From NCBI RefSeq assembly GCF_001413955.1, contig NZ_LCTZ01000002.1, positions 1,784,501-1,848,500 on the forward strand: DNA of 64,000 nucleotides. The letters are read 5' to 3'. How positions within the stretch are numbered: position 1 is the first letter of the stretch; each line of letters starts with the position of its first letter. Below are positions 1-9,900 of the stretch, one piece after another. Source of the stretch: Flagellimonas eckloniae. GTDB taxonomy: Bacteria; Bacteroidota; Bacteroidia; Flavobacteriales; Flavobacteriaceae. Under the pieces are notes generated by a model. It saw nothing but the letters and a program-made list of their open reading frames with translations, was not told the DNA's origin and searched no databases. The position numbers were made by a program, and so were the translations under genes.

Positions 1-1090
1 CAACTGATGGACCTCTGAAGAGATCACTTGAAATAGTTTGAATATTACCTATTGCAAATTGAAATCCAAATAAGGCTAATCCCGCTAGGTATATAAATGC
101 CATGAAATTATCTTCTTTCACGTATGTTATTATGCAGACAAAGGCAATTAAAATCAATAGCCCCCCAATTGCAATTGTAATTTTTCTGGAAGCATCCACA
201 GAAAGTTTTTTCATCAATGCTCCAGTAAACATTCCACCAATTATACTTCCGGCAGCAGCCATTAAATATGAAATCCAGATGGTTTGGGTCTCCTTAATGT
301 TCAAGCCAAATCTATCCCCTAAATAAATGGGCATCCAACCAACAAAAAACCACCAAATGGGTTCAATAAAAAATCTACAGGACAAAACTCCCCAAGATTC
401 TTTATAACTAAGGATTTTCAATACACTCAATCCTTTTTGTTTTTTATCTTCGTTCTCTTTTACTTTATCAATTCTGTCTTTAAGAATAAGTTCTTTTTCA
501 GCATCGGTTATCCACTTATGGTTCTCAGGTTTAGCCTTGTTTATAAAAAGCCATGGTATTACCCACAATAAGCCAACTACACCCAAGATAACATAGGTCA
601 TTTTCCATCCGTATCCAGTATATAAAAAGATAATAATGAACGGAGCTATGACATTCCCTATAGAGGCTCCCGAATTAAAAATACCCTGAGCTGTTGCACG
701 TTCTTTAACCGGAAACCATTCTCCATTGCTTTTTACGGCACCTGGCCAATTCCCTGCCTCTCCAAGTCCAAGTAACACCCTAAAAAGAGAAAGTGATCCT
801 AGACCCTTTGCAAATGCATGAAAGACACATGCTACGGACCAGACAACTATGGAAACTGTAAAACCCAAACGTGTTCCTATTTCATCATATAATTTTCCGG
901 AAGCAAACTTACCTATAGCATATGCCGCCATGAATAGGTTGAGCATAAAAGCATAGTCCGAGTTGTCCATACCCAAGTCCTTGCCCATCTCTGGCCATAA
1001 TAATGCAAAAGCCGTTCTGTCTATGTAATTTATAACAGTGGCTAAAAAAATAAGCATTATTATCCACCACCTTAATCCCTTTACTTTCAT
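1..1090 (-). CDS. MFS hexuronate-type transporter, 3' end cut by the window
   Basis: My reading from ATG at 1088-1090 gives 363 residues open to the window edge. The start MKVKGLRWWIIMLIFLATVI and the following NYIDR are typical of the ACS (anion:cation symporter, ExuT-like) branch of the major facilitator superfamily. Multiple hydrophobic segments follow, with a charged central loop around residues 180-215 (KAKPENHKW... KENEDKKQKG) between the two six-helix halves. Such carriers import hexuronates and sugar acids across the inner membrane. Downstream of an alginate regulator and lyases the likely cargo is unsaturated uronate or DEH; that is inference. It is tandem with the GntR gene (160 bp apart). 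The C-terminal helices lie outside the window. Confidence 0.88.
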   Translation of the reverse strand, partial: MKVKGLRWWIIMLIFLATVINYIDRTAFALLWPEMGKDLGMDNSDYAFMLNLFMAAYAIGKFASGKLYDEIGTRLGFTVSIVVWSVACVFHAFAKGLGSLSLFRVLLGLGEAGNWPGAVKSNGEWFPVKERATAQGIFNSGASIGNVIAPFIIIFLYTGYGWKMTYVILGVVGLLWVIPWLFINKAKPENHKWITDAEKELILKDRIDKVKENEDKKQKGLSVLKILSYKESWGVLSCRFFIEPIWWFFVGWMPIYLGDRFGLNIKETQTIWISYLMAAAGSIIGGMFTGALMKKLSVDASRKITIAIGGLLILIAFVCIITYVKEDNFMAFIYLAGLALFGFQFAIGNIQTISSDLFRGPSV

Positions 1091-1250
1091 AATTCTAATA
1101 TGTTTTTAGCACAAAAATCCTATCAGTGAGCCCAAAAATACTCTTGGAGACATCTGATCACAGTTTACAACACGACTTTAAAAGAAAATCCTTTAGTATT
1201 TGATTATTTATTGATTAAGCTTGGGTATTAGCTTTACTTGATATTATTTC

Positions 1251-1970
1251 CTATTTATCCTCTTCCCCTCCGGAATTGTAACAGTATTGGTACAACATTT
1301 TAAAATGAACCTTCATTTTCTCTTTTGCTGATTGTGGATCTTGATTTTTTATAGCTTCATAAATATCTTCATGCTCTTGAATGCCAATAAAAGATTGATT
1401 TGCATCGCACACGTGATATTTTTCAAAATTTGTAATAATCTCAGGTGTAATTATCAACATAAAGGTATTCATGGTACTGTTCTTACTTGCTTTTGCTATT
1501 GCCAAATGAAACAGCAAATCCTCCTCAACAGCATCCTTCCCATCCAACACTTTTTTATTGTATGCATCCAATGCTGCCCTTAATCCCTTCAAATCTTCAT
1601 CAGTTCTTCTCAACGATGCCAATCTGACTGTTTTTAACTCGAGTAAAATTCGAGTTTCAACCAATGATTTAAAATCTGGGTCTTCCAGACGTAAAATATC
1701 ATCGAACATCCCATTCATAGCTACTGTGCCAATATTTGCTATGAAAGTTCCGCTTTGTGGTCTTGATTTCAAAATGCCAAAAAACTCCAGTTTCTGAATA
1801 GCTTCGCGCACATTGTTTCTACTGACCCCAAACTTTTCTGACAGCATTCTCTCTGATGGCAACTTATCTCCAGGCTCCAGATTTTTATAATTTACCAAAT
1901 CCCTAAGCTTGGAGATTATATTCTTCTGAACGTCTTCATTTTCACTTTTAGTAAGTATTTCAACTCGCAT
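1251..1970 (-). CDS. FadR-subfamily GntR transcriptional regulator, probable alginate repressor (AusR-like)
   Basis: 239 residues. A winged helix-turn-helix occupies about residues 12-78 (LEPGDKLPSERMLSEKFGVS, then NNVREAIQKLEFFGILKSRP). An all-helical FCD ligand domain follows (about 95-230) with the family's histidines (FHLAIAKASKN; QEHEDIYEAI; KVHF) that usually bind a metal and a small acid. FadR-type GntR proteins bind TGGT-n-ACCA palindromes, and exactly such sequences occur just upstream of this gene and upstream of both alginate operons. The AusR repressor of Zobellia galactanivorans, relieved by 2-keto-3-deoxygluconate, is the closest known analogue. Autoregulation is inferred from the site at 1990-2015. 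Confidence 0.9.
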   Translation of the reverse strand: MRVEILTKSENEDVQKNIISKLRDLVNYKNLEPGDKLPSERMLSEKFGVSRNNVREAIQKLEFFGILKSRPQSGTFIANIGTVAMNGMFDDILRLEDPDFKSLVETRILLELKTVRLASLRRTDEDLKGLRAALDAYNKKVLDGKDAVEEDLLFHLAIAKASKNSTMNTFMLIITPEIITNFEKYHVCDANQSFIGIQEHEDIYEAIKNQDPQSAKEKMKVHFKMLYQYCYNSGGEEDK

Positions 1971-1989
1971 AAATCTCTTTAAGTTTAAA

Positions 1990-2015
1990 TTGGTTAACCA
2001 GATTGGTAATTTAAA
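1990..2015. promoter_or_regulatory. Predicted GntR operator upstream of its own gene
   Basis: Two adjacent 13-bp units: TTGGTTAACCAGA (1990-2002), a good palindrome, and TTGGTAATTTAAA (2003-2015), a degenerate half. They lie 20 bp upstream of the regulator's start codon. An AT-rich -7-like TAAATTTA (minus strand, 2019-2012) overlaps the upstream edge. The same motif occurs at 10303-10341 and 15417-15442, so autoregulation is likely. Confidence 0.65.
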
Positions 2016-2079
2016 TTTAACAAATTACATTAACAATGCACTGATTGTATTTTTTTATTATGCATATTTAGTTATTAGA

Positions 2080-2113
2080 GGACTATTGACCACCTTTTTA
2101 TGGACAATAGTCC
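2080..2113 (-). terminator. Hairpin between the PL7 and GntR genes
   Basis: GGACTATTG (2080-2088) pairs with CAATAGTCC (2105-2113). After a T-T mismatch three more base pairs (CCA/TGG) close an 8-nt loop. On the minus strand it lies about 35 bp after the PL7 stop codon, so it can end or attenuate the SusC-PL7 transcript before the regulator gene. No U-run follows, so it could instead be an RNA-stability stem. Confidence 0.5.
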
Positions 2114-2147
2114 CCATTTTTAACCAAACTAACTCAAAAAAATACTA

Positions 2148-3053
2148 TTAATGTTCAACCTGTAATTCATAAATTTTAACCTTGGCAAATGCTCCTTCAT
2201 CCCTTGTCTGAAAATAGTTTCCTGCTTTGAAGTAATTTTCAAACACACCCCATCTTCTAATACTTGCATCGTCATATACAGCGAATTCATTTTTATTTAA
2301 AGACACTACCATTTTGCCATCGGTAACCTTGACTTCTATATAAAATTTTCCAAATCCTACTTCCTCCTCAAACGTATGACCCTTATCATCACCCCATGCT
2401 TCCTCATGCAATATTCCTTCTTGGGTGGCCGCTAGAGATTTAAGTACTTTCGTCTTGACCCTAATTTTGCCCTTATCCCAGTAAATTTTCAAAATTGGAG
2501 GGGCATTATTGTCCTTTTGTCCTATCAAATCACGTTGCTCATTGGTCAATCTACCATGAATCTGCAAAATGATAACTTTATGGTATTTTCCATTCTTGTC
2601 TCTAGACACTTCATCCATGGCCATTTTGGCTTTTAAAACACCACCTTGGGCAAAAGTCCAGTTTACATTATCATCTCCAGGAACCATCTGCTCCCTCAAT
2701 TCGGACCTTGAATATTTTGTGTTAGCAGTTGTTGCTTCAGTTGGGTATGCATGGAAAACCAATGCTCCAGAAACAGAGTCATTATACATAAATGGCTTTA
2801 ATGTTTCATTCATTGCATAATCCAAAATCTCCGGTGGCTCCACACTTACAGCTCCTCCTTTTCCTTTTCCTTCAGGAATGGTAACTTTCCAATGGGATAA
2901 ATCAATATCAGGAAGCCTTAACTTCTTCTTTTTGCGCTTTTCAATTTTTGTCTTCGACTCTGCAACGCTACTTTTCTTTTTTTGAGAAGTAGCGTTAACA
3001 GATAGAAAAATTAGTACAGCAAATACCAATAAATCTTTTCGAAGTTTTTTCAT
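2148..3053 (-). CDS. PL7 family alginate lyase
   Basis: 301 residues with an N-terminal export signal (about 1-23, ending NATSQ). The three signature blocks of polysaccharide lyase family 7 are intact: RSELRE at 116-121, QIH at 164-166 and YFKAGNYFQ at 274-282. These supply the Arg, Gln, His and Tyr of the active site on a jelly-roll fold. The enzyme beta-eliminates alginate; the QIH rather than QVH variant has often gone with guluronate-containing links. No extra binding module is present. Oddly, residues 25-46 form a strongly basic linker (KKK...KIEKRKKKKLR). It is the last gene of the SusC-SusD-PKD-PKD-PL7 operon. Confidence 0.93.
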   Translation of the reverse strand: MKKLRKDLLVFAVLIFLSVNATSQKKKSSVAESKTKIEKRKKKKLRLPDIDLSHWKVTIPEGKGKGGAVSVEPPEILDYAMNETLKPFMYNDSVSGALVFHAYPTEATTANTKYSRSELREQMVPGDDNVNWTFAQGGVLKAKMAMDEVSRDKNGKYHKVIILQIHGRLTNEQRDLIGQKDNNAPPILKIYWDKGKIRVKTKVLKSLAATQEGILHEEAWGDDKGHTFEEEVGFGKFYIEVKVTDGKMVVSLNKNEFAVYDDASIRRWGVFENYFKAGNYFQTRDEGAFAKVKIYELQVEH

Positions 3054-3064
3054 TAAAATTGAAA

Positions 3065-4513
3065 TTATTGGGCAATGACCTTTACATTATCTATATAGGC
3101 ATCGACTGGAGTAACTGCATAAAACATTACAGCAACCTCACCGTTATCAGAAGCGGTAAATGGTATTTGAACCAATGTTCCAAAATCATCTGTAGTATCT
3201 GAGAATTTCCCTTCAGCTATAAACCCTTCATGATATCCTATATTATCTCCGATACTATCAACAGCATCTGCTCCATCGTCAAAATGTTCACCAAGTATTA
3301 AACCTACTACATTTCTTCCACCAATTGGATCGGTTCCGCTATCATCTTTAATTGCATATTGATACTCTAAAACATAATTAGCTCCAGGAGTTAGTATAAG
3401 TTCTTGATATGCATATCTGGAACTTGAAGATCTAAATTCTCCTCCAGATTGACTTGAAGACCACTTGGCTCCTCTTGTTTTGCCTCCAGTATCATTTCCA
3501 TCGATATCAAAATCAGAACCATCGGAACTTGAGCCGAAAGGATTGGTTTCCCCATCTGTAAATGTTTCCCATTTCCAGAAATCCTGACCATCTTCAAAAT
3601 CACCATTTATGACGGTTGAACCAGTTGTTCTTGGCATATAAATATTATCAACTGTTATAGTTGCATGATCATTTGCAGTTCCAGTAGCACCCAATTCAAA
3701 GATAATTGAATCAAACTGCGAAACTGGAGATGAGAAATCAGAGGCTAAATCAAAATCAAAGCTAGTCCATTCTCCATCTGTTAAATCTAAATCGTCTATT
3801 TCATAGTTTACCGTATTAGTACCGTCTACCAATGTTATTTTCAATTTATCGATACCCGTTGCAAAATCCGAATAAACATCAAAATGAATAACCTCAGCTC
3901 CAACACCATTATAAAATGCATCGGCAACTACAACTTCATCAGCCAATTCAACAACACCTGTATCACTATGTAGTCGTGAAAATTCAAGTAAGGTATTTCC
4001 AGAATCCAATGTTACTTCGTTACCACCTGACCCAGCAGAACCTATTGGATAGCCACTGTCCGTATAAATATTAAAAATATTATATAGTTTACCTGTTGGC
4101 GAGTCAGGAGCAATATCTATGGATTCTACCGTATGATCCACGGTTATATCTTGGGTTTTAACAATATCAGCATAACCATCTGCTTTGGTAGTAACCGTTA
4201 TGGTATAATCTGCCGTAGCTTCCACGTTTGAATAATCATGGGTTGTACTTTCTCCTTGTGCTGTGGTAACGGGACTACTTCCATCACCAAAATCCACAAC
4301 ATATGTATCAACACCAACCGTTAGAGGTGATACGGTTACAATAGTTCCATCACCACTTGCCTCCGCAGAAAAACTGGAAAACACAGCAGTTGTAGAACTA
4401 CCTGGACCAGATGAAGCCTCTGGAGCCACTCGTGTAAACTCGTCCTCTTCGTCACATGATATTATAAGCCCAATTACCAAGAGAGCTCCTATTCCTTTTT
4501 TTAATAAATTCAT
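3065..4513 (-). CDS. PKD-domain surface lipoprotein of the alginate PUL
   Basis: The start is set at the ATG at 4511-4513, giving MNLLKKGIGALLVIGLIISC, a lipoprotein signal with Cys20. A longer frame to 4579 would add 22 residues ahead of it without a signal character. Cys20 is followed by DEEDE, an acidic stretch like the surface-export signal of flavobacterial lipoproteins. A PKD-like Ig domain spans about 45-130 (VVDFGDGSSPVTT, then TTHDYSNVEATADYTITVTT). A middle beta-sandwich and a C-terminal beta-sandwich (about 305-480, starting NGDFEDGQDFWKWE) resemble carbohydrate-binding modules. No catalytic motif is seen. The role is probably alginate capture at the SusCD complex; that is inferred from position. 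Confidence 0.82.
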   Translation of the reverse strand: MNLLKKGIGALLVIGLIISCDEEDEFTRVAPEASSGPGSSTTAVFSSFSAEASGDGTIVTVSPLTVGVDTYVVDFGDGSSPVTTAQGESTTHDYSNVEATADYTITVTTKADGYADIVKTQDITVDHTVESIDIAPDSPTGKLYNIFNIYTDSGYPIGSAGSGGNEVTLDSGNTLLEFSRLHSDTGVVELADEVVVADAFYNGVGAEVIHFDVYSDFATGIDKLKITLVDGTNTVNYEIDDLDLTDGEWTSFDFDLASDFSSPVSQFDSIIFELGATGTANDHATITVDNIYMPRTTGSTVINGDFEDGQDFWKWETFTDGETNPFGSSSDGSDFDIDGNDTGGKTRGAKWSSSQSGGEFRSSSSRYAYQELILTPGANYVLEYQYAIKDDSGTDPIGGRNVVGLILGEHFDDGADAVDSIGDNIGYHEGFIAEGKFSDTTDDFGTLVQIPFTASDNGEVAVMFYAVTPVDAYIDNVKVIAQ

Positions 4514-4615
4514 AATCTTATTTATTTTTTGTTTGTTTATGTCTGCCAAAGTCTGTTGTACTTGATAAAGCATAAACATTATACTTATTCTGAGACATAT
4601 TACTATAGATATAAC

Positions 4616-5428
4616 TTAATCAAGTCTTTCTATACTAATTTTAGAGTATCTACATTCTGTACCATCATATTCAATATTGAACCTCATGTTTTCTGTGTCT
4701 ACACCTGTTGCAAATGAAACAGAGTATTCTACATATTCCGTAGATTGAGAAGTTAATGGAACATCTTCGCTTAAGAAGTCATCACCAGTATCTCCATCTT
4801 CAATTAAGAGCTGACCTGCAGACGTTCCAGTAGTTTTACTCACATACCAAAAAGTTATTCTATATTGCGCATCTGCAACTACACGAATAGTTTGATCAAG
4901 AAATTGTGAGGAACTACTTATTTTAGCTCCCCCATTATCCTCAGGTGGTGTTGGAGAAGAACTACCAGAATAAGAACTCGTGGTTCCTCTATCTACTCCT
5001 GCCCAAGGTGTTCTTGGGTCACATAAAAAGTCAGGACATTGAAAAGCTGCAACCAATTCGTCGACAACTTCAACATCCAAGGTAACTGTAGACGATTCTC
5101 CATTGGCATCAGATGCAGTTAAGCTAACAGGAAAAGTACCTTCTCTTTCAAAGGTGTGTGATGGATCTCTCTCCGTTGAAGTAACTCCACCTCCAAAATC
5201 CCATAAATACGTATTGGCTTCTGTGGAAAGATCAGTGAAATATATTATTGTAAATTCATCTTGATCAGCAGTATAATCAAAATTTGCCTCCGGAAATACG
5301 GTATCTGCTTTAGAACCTGTATCCGGTAAATCATCTCTAAAAAGATCAGTACCAACACAACTACCAGCAAAAATAGCTGTTAAGAGTACCAATGTTGTTT
5401 TTTGGAAAAATTTTACATTATTTTTCAT
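4616..5428 (-). CDS. PKD-domain lipoprotein of the alginate PUL
   Basis: 270 residues with a lipoprotein signal ending TAIFAGSC (Cys24). A PKD domain spans about 45-120 with the typical TYLWDFGGG and PSHTFEREGTFPVSLTASD blocks. The C-terminal half (about 150-270) is a predicted beta-sandwich rich in Ser and Asp (NGGAKISSSSQFLDQTIRVV and QYRITFWYVSKTTG), like the carbohydrate-binding end of its larger neighbour at 3065-4513. The gene sits 18 bp after SusD. It is probably a surface glycan-binding protein in the SusE/F position. No enzyme motif is visible. Confidence 0.8.
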   Translation of the reverse strand: MKNNVKFFQKTTLVLLTAIFAGSCVGTDLFRDDLPDTGSKADTVFPEANFDYTADQDEFTIIYFTDLSTEANTYLWDFGGGVTSTERDPSHTFEREGTFPVSLTASDANGESSTVTLDVEVVDELVAAFQCPDFLCDPRTPWAGVDRGTTSSYSGSSSPTPPEDNGGAKISSSSQFLDQTIRVVADAQYRITFWYVSKTTGTSAGQLLIEDGDTGDDFLSEDVPLTSQSTEYVEYSVSFATGVDTENMRFNIEYDGTECRYSKISIERLD

Positions 5429-5446
5429 AGTTTATATTTTTGAGTA

Positions 5447-6910
5447 TTAATATCCTGGATTTTGAGTTAAAAGGCCTCCACTAATGTTAATTTCACTGGC
5501 GGGTATTGGTAACAATAATTTTCTGGCATCAAAGACATAATCCATTTCAACTGCATGGGCACTTAATACAGCTTCTGCCACACCAAATCTTAACAAATCG
5601 AACCAACGTTGGTTTTCAAAAGCCAATTCTACCCTTCGCTCAAGTAAAAGATCATCCTGCGTAATATTAGTTACAACATCTGTTAAACCTGCCCTATTCC
5701 TAACTGCTTGGAATGAACTCAAGGCAGCAGCATTGTTTGTAGATGCTCCACCTGCCATAATAGCTTCAACATGCATTAACAATACATCAGCATAACGTAA
5801 AGCAATATAATCATTTCCAGCATCACGTCCCGCACCATAACTTGGAGGTACCGTGGTTATATCGGATCCTTCTGGCAAGAACTTAATTACCTCATTGGAT
5901 AGGCCAAAGGTAACATAAGAAAGTTCTGTTCTATCTCCTCCCGCCAATGCAAAATCAGCAACAAGATTATCATTAACAATATTTTGACCATCTTCTGCAC
6001 CAACACGTGTGGATGAAGTAAATTCAGCTGAAAAACCTTGGCTTTCCAACTGGTTACCGGAAATATATTGAATAGCAAATATGACTTCACTATTTGCAGA
6101 TGCATCATATTCCTCCTCGGTTCCTGAATAAAATACGTCATTAAAATCAGGCTCTAAAGAGAAATTCCCACTATTAACTATGTCTTCGCATAACTGCTGT
6201 GCACCGGTATAGTTAGGATTATCCTGAGTAAGATATACCTTTGCCAAAATGCCTTGTGCAGCCGCTCTAGAAGCTCTTATTACATTTGAATTATCCAAAA
6301 CACTTATTGCCTCTTGCAAATCTGCAATGATTTGAGCATAAATCTCTGACTCGGGCGTTCTAATAAATGGTGTCTCTTTATCATCTGGTGACACTACTTC
6401 TGTAACCAGAGGCACATCACTAAATAAGCGAACTAGTTTGAAGTACGCATAAGCTCTTAAAAATTTAGCTTCTGCAGTATATCTTGCTTGATTACCAGTA
6501 TCTGCAATATCAATAAAGTTCAAAACATTGTTTGCTCTAAAAATTACCTCGTACATAGAAGCGTAGTAATCCTCAACTTCTACGTTGTTAGCATTAACAA
6601 GATAACGGTGAAAATCAGCCTTTGAGCCTTCTGTGGTAGCGTTTCTTGTATTATCGGTTCTATGTTCTGTTAGAAGGTGCTCAAATTGCACTCCCCTATT
6701 TGTCGTTGCTTCATTTGAATTTGTAGCATCATTTACACCTTGAATGGCATCATAAATCCCCATAAGTCCAGAAAACACGTCAGCATCCGTTTGAAAGAAT
6801 GAATCTACAGTAACTACAGAGTCTGGAACTGGGTTTAAAAATTCTTCTGTATCACAGGAGAGAAAAAGAGACCCTGTGAAAGCAAAAATTAGATATTTTA
6901 TATTTTTCAT
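5447..6910 (-). CDS. susD: SusD-like outer-membrane glycan-binding lipoprotein (alginate)
   Basis: 487 residues. The signal FAFTGSLFLSC gives a lipid-anchored Cys19 followed by the SusD hallmark DTEEFLNPVPDSVVTVDSFF. TPR-like helices are visible (ARYTAEAKFLRAYAYFKLVR and LLERRVELAFENQRWFDLLR), and the C-terminus ends with LLPIPASEINISGG...QNPGY, typical of the RagB/SusD family. It caps the SusC pore 21 bp upstream and delivers oligosaccharides to it. The surrounding lyases point to alginate oligosaccharides as ligand. Confidence 0.94.
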   Translation of the reverse strand: MKNIKYLIFAFTGSLFLSCDTEEFLNPVPDSVVTVDSFFQTDADVFSGLMGIYDAIQGVNDATNSNEATTNRGVQFEHLLTEHRTDNTRNATTEGSKADFHRYLVNANNVEVEDYYASMYEVIFRANNVLNFIDIADTGNQARYTAEAKFLRAYAYFKLVRLFSDVPLVTEVVSPDDKETPFIRTPESEIYAQIIADLQEAISVLDNSNVIRASRAAAQGILAKVYLTQDNPNYTGAQQLCEDIVNSGNFSLEPDFNDVFYSGTEEEYDASANSEVIFAIQYISGNQLESQGFSAEFTSSTRVGAEDGQNIVNDNLVADFALAGGDRTELSYVTFGLSNEVIKFLPEGSDITTVPPSYGAGRDAGNDYIALRYADVLLMHVEAIMAGGASTNNAAALSSFQAVRNRAGLTDVVTNITQDDLLLERRVELAFENQRWFDLLRFGVAEAVLSAHAVEMDYVFDARKLLLPIPASEINISGGLLTQNPGY

Positions 6911-6931
6911 AATATATTTTCTTTACTAAAA

Positions 6932-9900
6932 TTAAAAGTCAATGTTCAAACCAAGTGTAACCGTTCTAAATATTGGTGTACCCGCTCTTTGTGATCCAAA
7001 AGCCCTTACATTACCATTATCATCATGCTCTGGATTAAAACCGTGATAATCATCAGCAGTGATGTAAATCAAATTCTGGCCAGTAACATAAAGTCTTACT
7101 CCATTCAATCCAATACGTGATACGATATCTTTTGAAAAGTTATACCCTACGTTTACATTACGTAGAGAAAAATAGTCTGAACTTGCTATTACATCACTGG
7201 TGACAACTTTTCTTTGAATGAAGGACACATCAGGGACAAGACCAGCTGCTACAGCCTCCTCAGCACCTGTGCCTCTAGTCGTATTACCAAACCAGTTAAA
7301 GAAGTACTCATCTCCAATATTATTTACTTGACCACCTAACTGACCTTGTACCATAAAAGAAATGTCGAAGTCGCCAATTTTAAATTCGTTCGTGAAACTG
7401 TAAATCAAATCTGGATAAGGATCCCCTAAAATGGTTTTATCCTCTTCAGTAATTAAGCCATCACCATTTAAATCTTTTACAATTGTGGCCCTTGACTCTC
7501 CATTTATTCTGTTCCAGGGACTGTCAACATACGTTGTTCTAAAAGAAGTTTCATCAAAAAGCTCTTCATCAACAACAAAACCCCAGTAAGATGAAATAGG
7601 TTCACCTATTCGGTTTATCCATTGTGAATTTCTACCATAAGTATCTGAGATCAAAGCATTGTTAGAATCACCAAAACTCAACAATTCATTTTGGTTAGTA
7701 GAAGCTATGAATGTAGAATTCCATCTGAAATTTTCAGTAACAATGTTCCTAGTTCTTAATTCAAATTCCAAACCTCGGTTCTGAACTTCTCCTAAGTTTA
7801 CAATACCTTGATTAAATCCAGTTAGATATGAAACAGGGTTGTTTAAAAGCAGCTCATCACTGTTTCTTTGATAATAATCAATTGAACCTGAAATTCTATT
7901 CCCTGCAAATCCATAGTCCAAACCTATGGTTAGTTCTTTGGAAGCCTCCCATTGTAGATCGGGATTCGCAATATTAAGTGGAGAAGCACCTTGAGTTACA
8001 CCATAGTTGGTATTTTGATTCAAGGCCAGGTAAGGCCATGCATTAGTTAGCGCATTTCCAACGTTAAAGTTCTCTGAACCTGTAAGTCCATAACTAGCTC
8101 TAAACTTTAAATTGCTTATCCAATCGGTATTAACCAAGAAATTTTCTTTGGCAACATTCCAACCAACTGACACTGCAGGGAAATTACCCCACTTTGAATC
8201 AACACCAAAAACCGAACTACCATCTCGTCTAAAAGATGCATTGAATAAGTACTTATCTGCAAAGGCATAATTAACTCGTGCAAAAAAACCTAGTTTGCTA
8301 CGATTTGTGTTAAATTCAGTTACAATAGTATTTTCTGGATCAGCCCCATTCATGTTCTTAAGCCTATCATCCGTAAATCCACTACCTGTAATTGTGCTAA
8401 ACTCAGATCTTCTTTTCTGAATAGTTGCACCTGCCAATAAATTAAGGTCATGCTTCCCAAAATTCTTACTATAATTTAAAGTGTTATCACTGATTAATCT
8501 TGTTCGATATCTATTTCTTAAAATATACTGGGACCTACTATCACCAGATTGATGATAATTTGTACCATCCCATCTTGTTTGTTTTCTTTGATCTATAGTT
8601 ACACCCAAAGATGTTTTTGCCGTTAGACCATCGATAATTTCATAACTTAAGTACGTGGAACCGTATAGTTTGGTATTAAAATCGTAATGCTCTCTCTCCA
8701 CATATTGTTGATACGGATTGGAGTCACCTGATGTACGAGGTCTGGCATCACTTCCATTCCCATCTAAATCCAGTTCAACCAAATGATCTTCCCAAAAGTA
8801 ATCTCCGACACCAACATTTGGGTATACATCTCGATTAATAAACTGCAATGATTCTTCTGTATGGTAAATAGGCAACCAAGGTGATTGACGAATTGGATTA
8901 TGAATCGACGTTGGCAAACGTCTTTGCTTTGTGTAAGAAGGAGTTACACTAACACCAAACTTAATTTTTTCGCCAATTTTTGAATTGACCTTTAAATTAC
9001 CTGTATACAATTTATAATCGTCAGTAATTACAACACCTTCATCATGCAGGTATCTCAAAGATGTACTGAAACTTGTATCCTCTGTTCCCCCTCTTGCTGA
9101 AAGTGAGTGACTGGTAACATTACCTCCATCAAAGAAAACATCTTGCCAATCTCTATTTACTCCTGTTGTCGCTACTAAAAGCTTTATATATTCCGATTCT
9201 TCCGAGAGTGTCCCAGTAACTGATTGCTCCAACGCCAACCATTCATCAATATTTTTTTTGTAATCCTCACTGCCATGTGCTTGCTTAAATCCTGTGTAGG
9301 TTTGGTAGCTAAATTTTGTTTTCCCTGCTTTACCACTTTTAGTAGTAATCAAAATAACACCATTTGCACCTTCACTACCATAAATAGCAGCCGAGGCAGC
9401 ATCCTTTAAAACTTCAAAAGACTCTACATCATTCATATCAAGATTTCCTAGAAAATCTGAGCTTACAACAATACCGTCAACCACTAATGCAGGACCTGAA
9501 TCCGCTGCAATTGACCCAACACCTCTAATGGTAATAGTGGGTGCCCCACCTGCTTCAGCATTGGTAGCTTGAATGTTTACACCGGATACCTGACCGATAA
9601 GGGCGTCATCTACCCTAGATACTGCAATCTGATCTAAAGTTTCATTCACTACTTTGGAAATAGACCCAGTAACCGTCGATTTTTTCTGGGTACCATACCC
9701 AACGACAACCACTTCATCCAGTTCGCTAAGATCTTCAGCCATAACAATGTTTACCGTGGTCTGGCCGTTTACGATAACTTGTTGTGTAGCATAACCAATA
9801 TAGGAGAAAACCAAAACGTCTCCATTGCTTACCTGAATCGTGTAGTTACCATCAAAATCTGTTTGAGTTCCCCTGGTTGTGTCAAAAACAACCACGTTCG

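Noticed and set aside
2117..2130. Half-site TTAACCAA between the PL7 hairpin and PL7 stop
   Set aside because: Only one arm resembles the GntR operator and no partner is at the 13-bp period.
3391..3606. Antisense and off-frame reading frames inside the large genes, for example here
   Set aside because: They lack domain matches, start signals and independent context, and lie wholly inside well-supported genes.
4514..4579. Upstream start of the larger PKD lipoprotein at 4579
   Set aside because: The 22 extra residues are polar and precede a complete lipoprotein signal at 4513, so translation more likely starts there.
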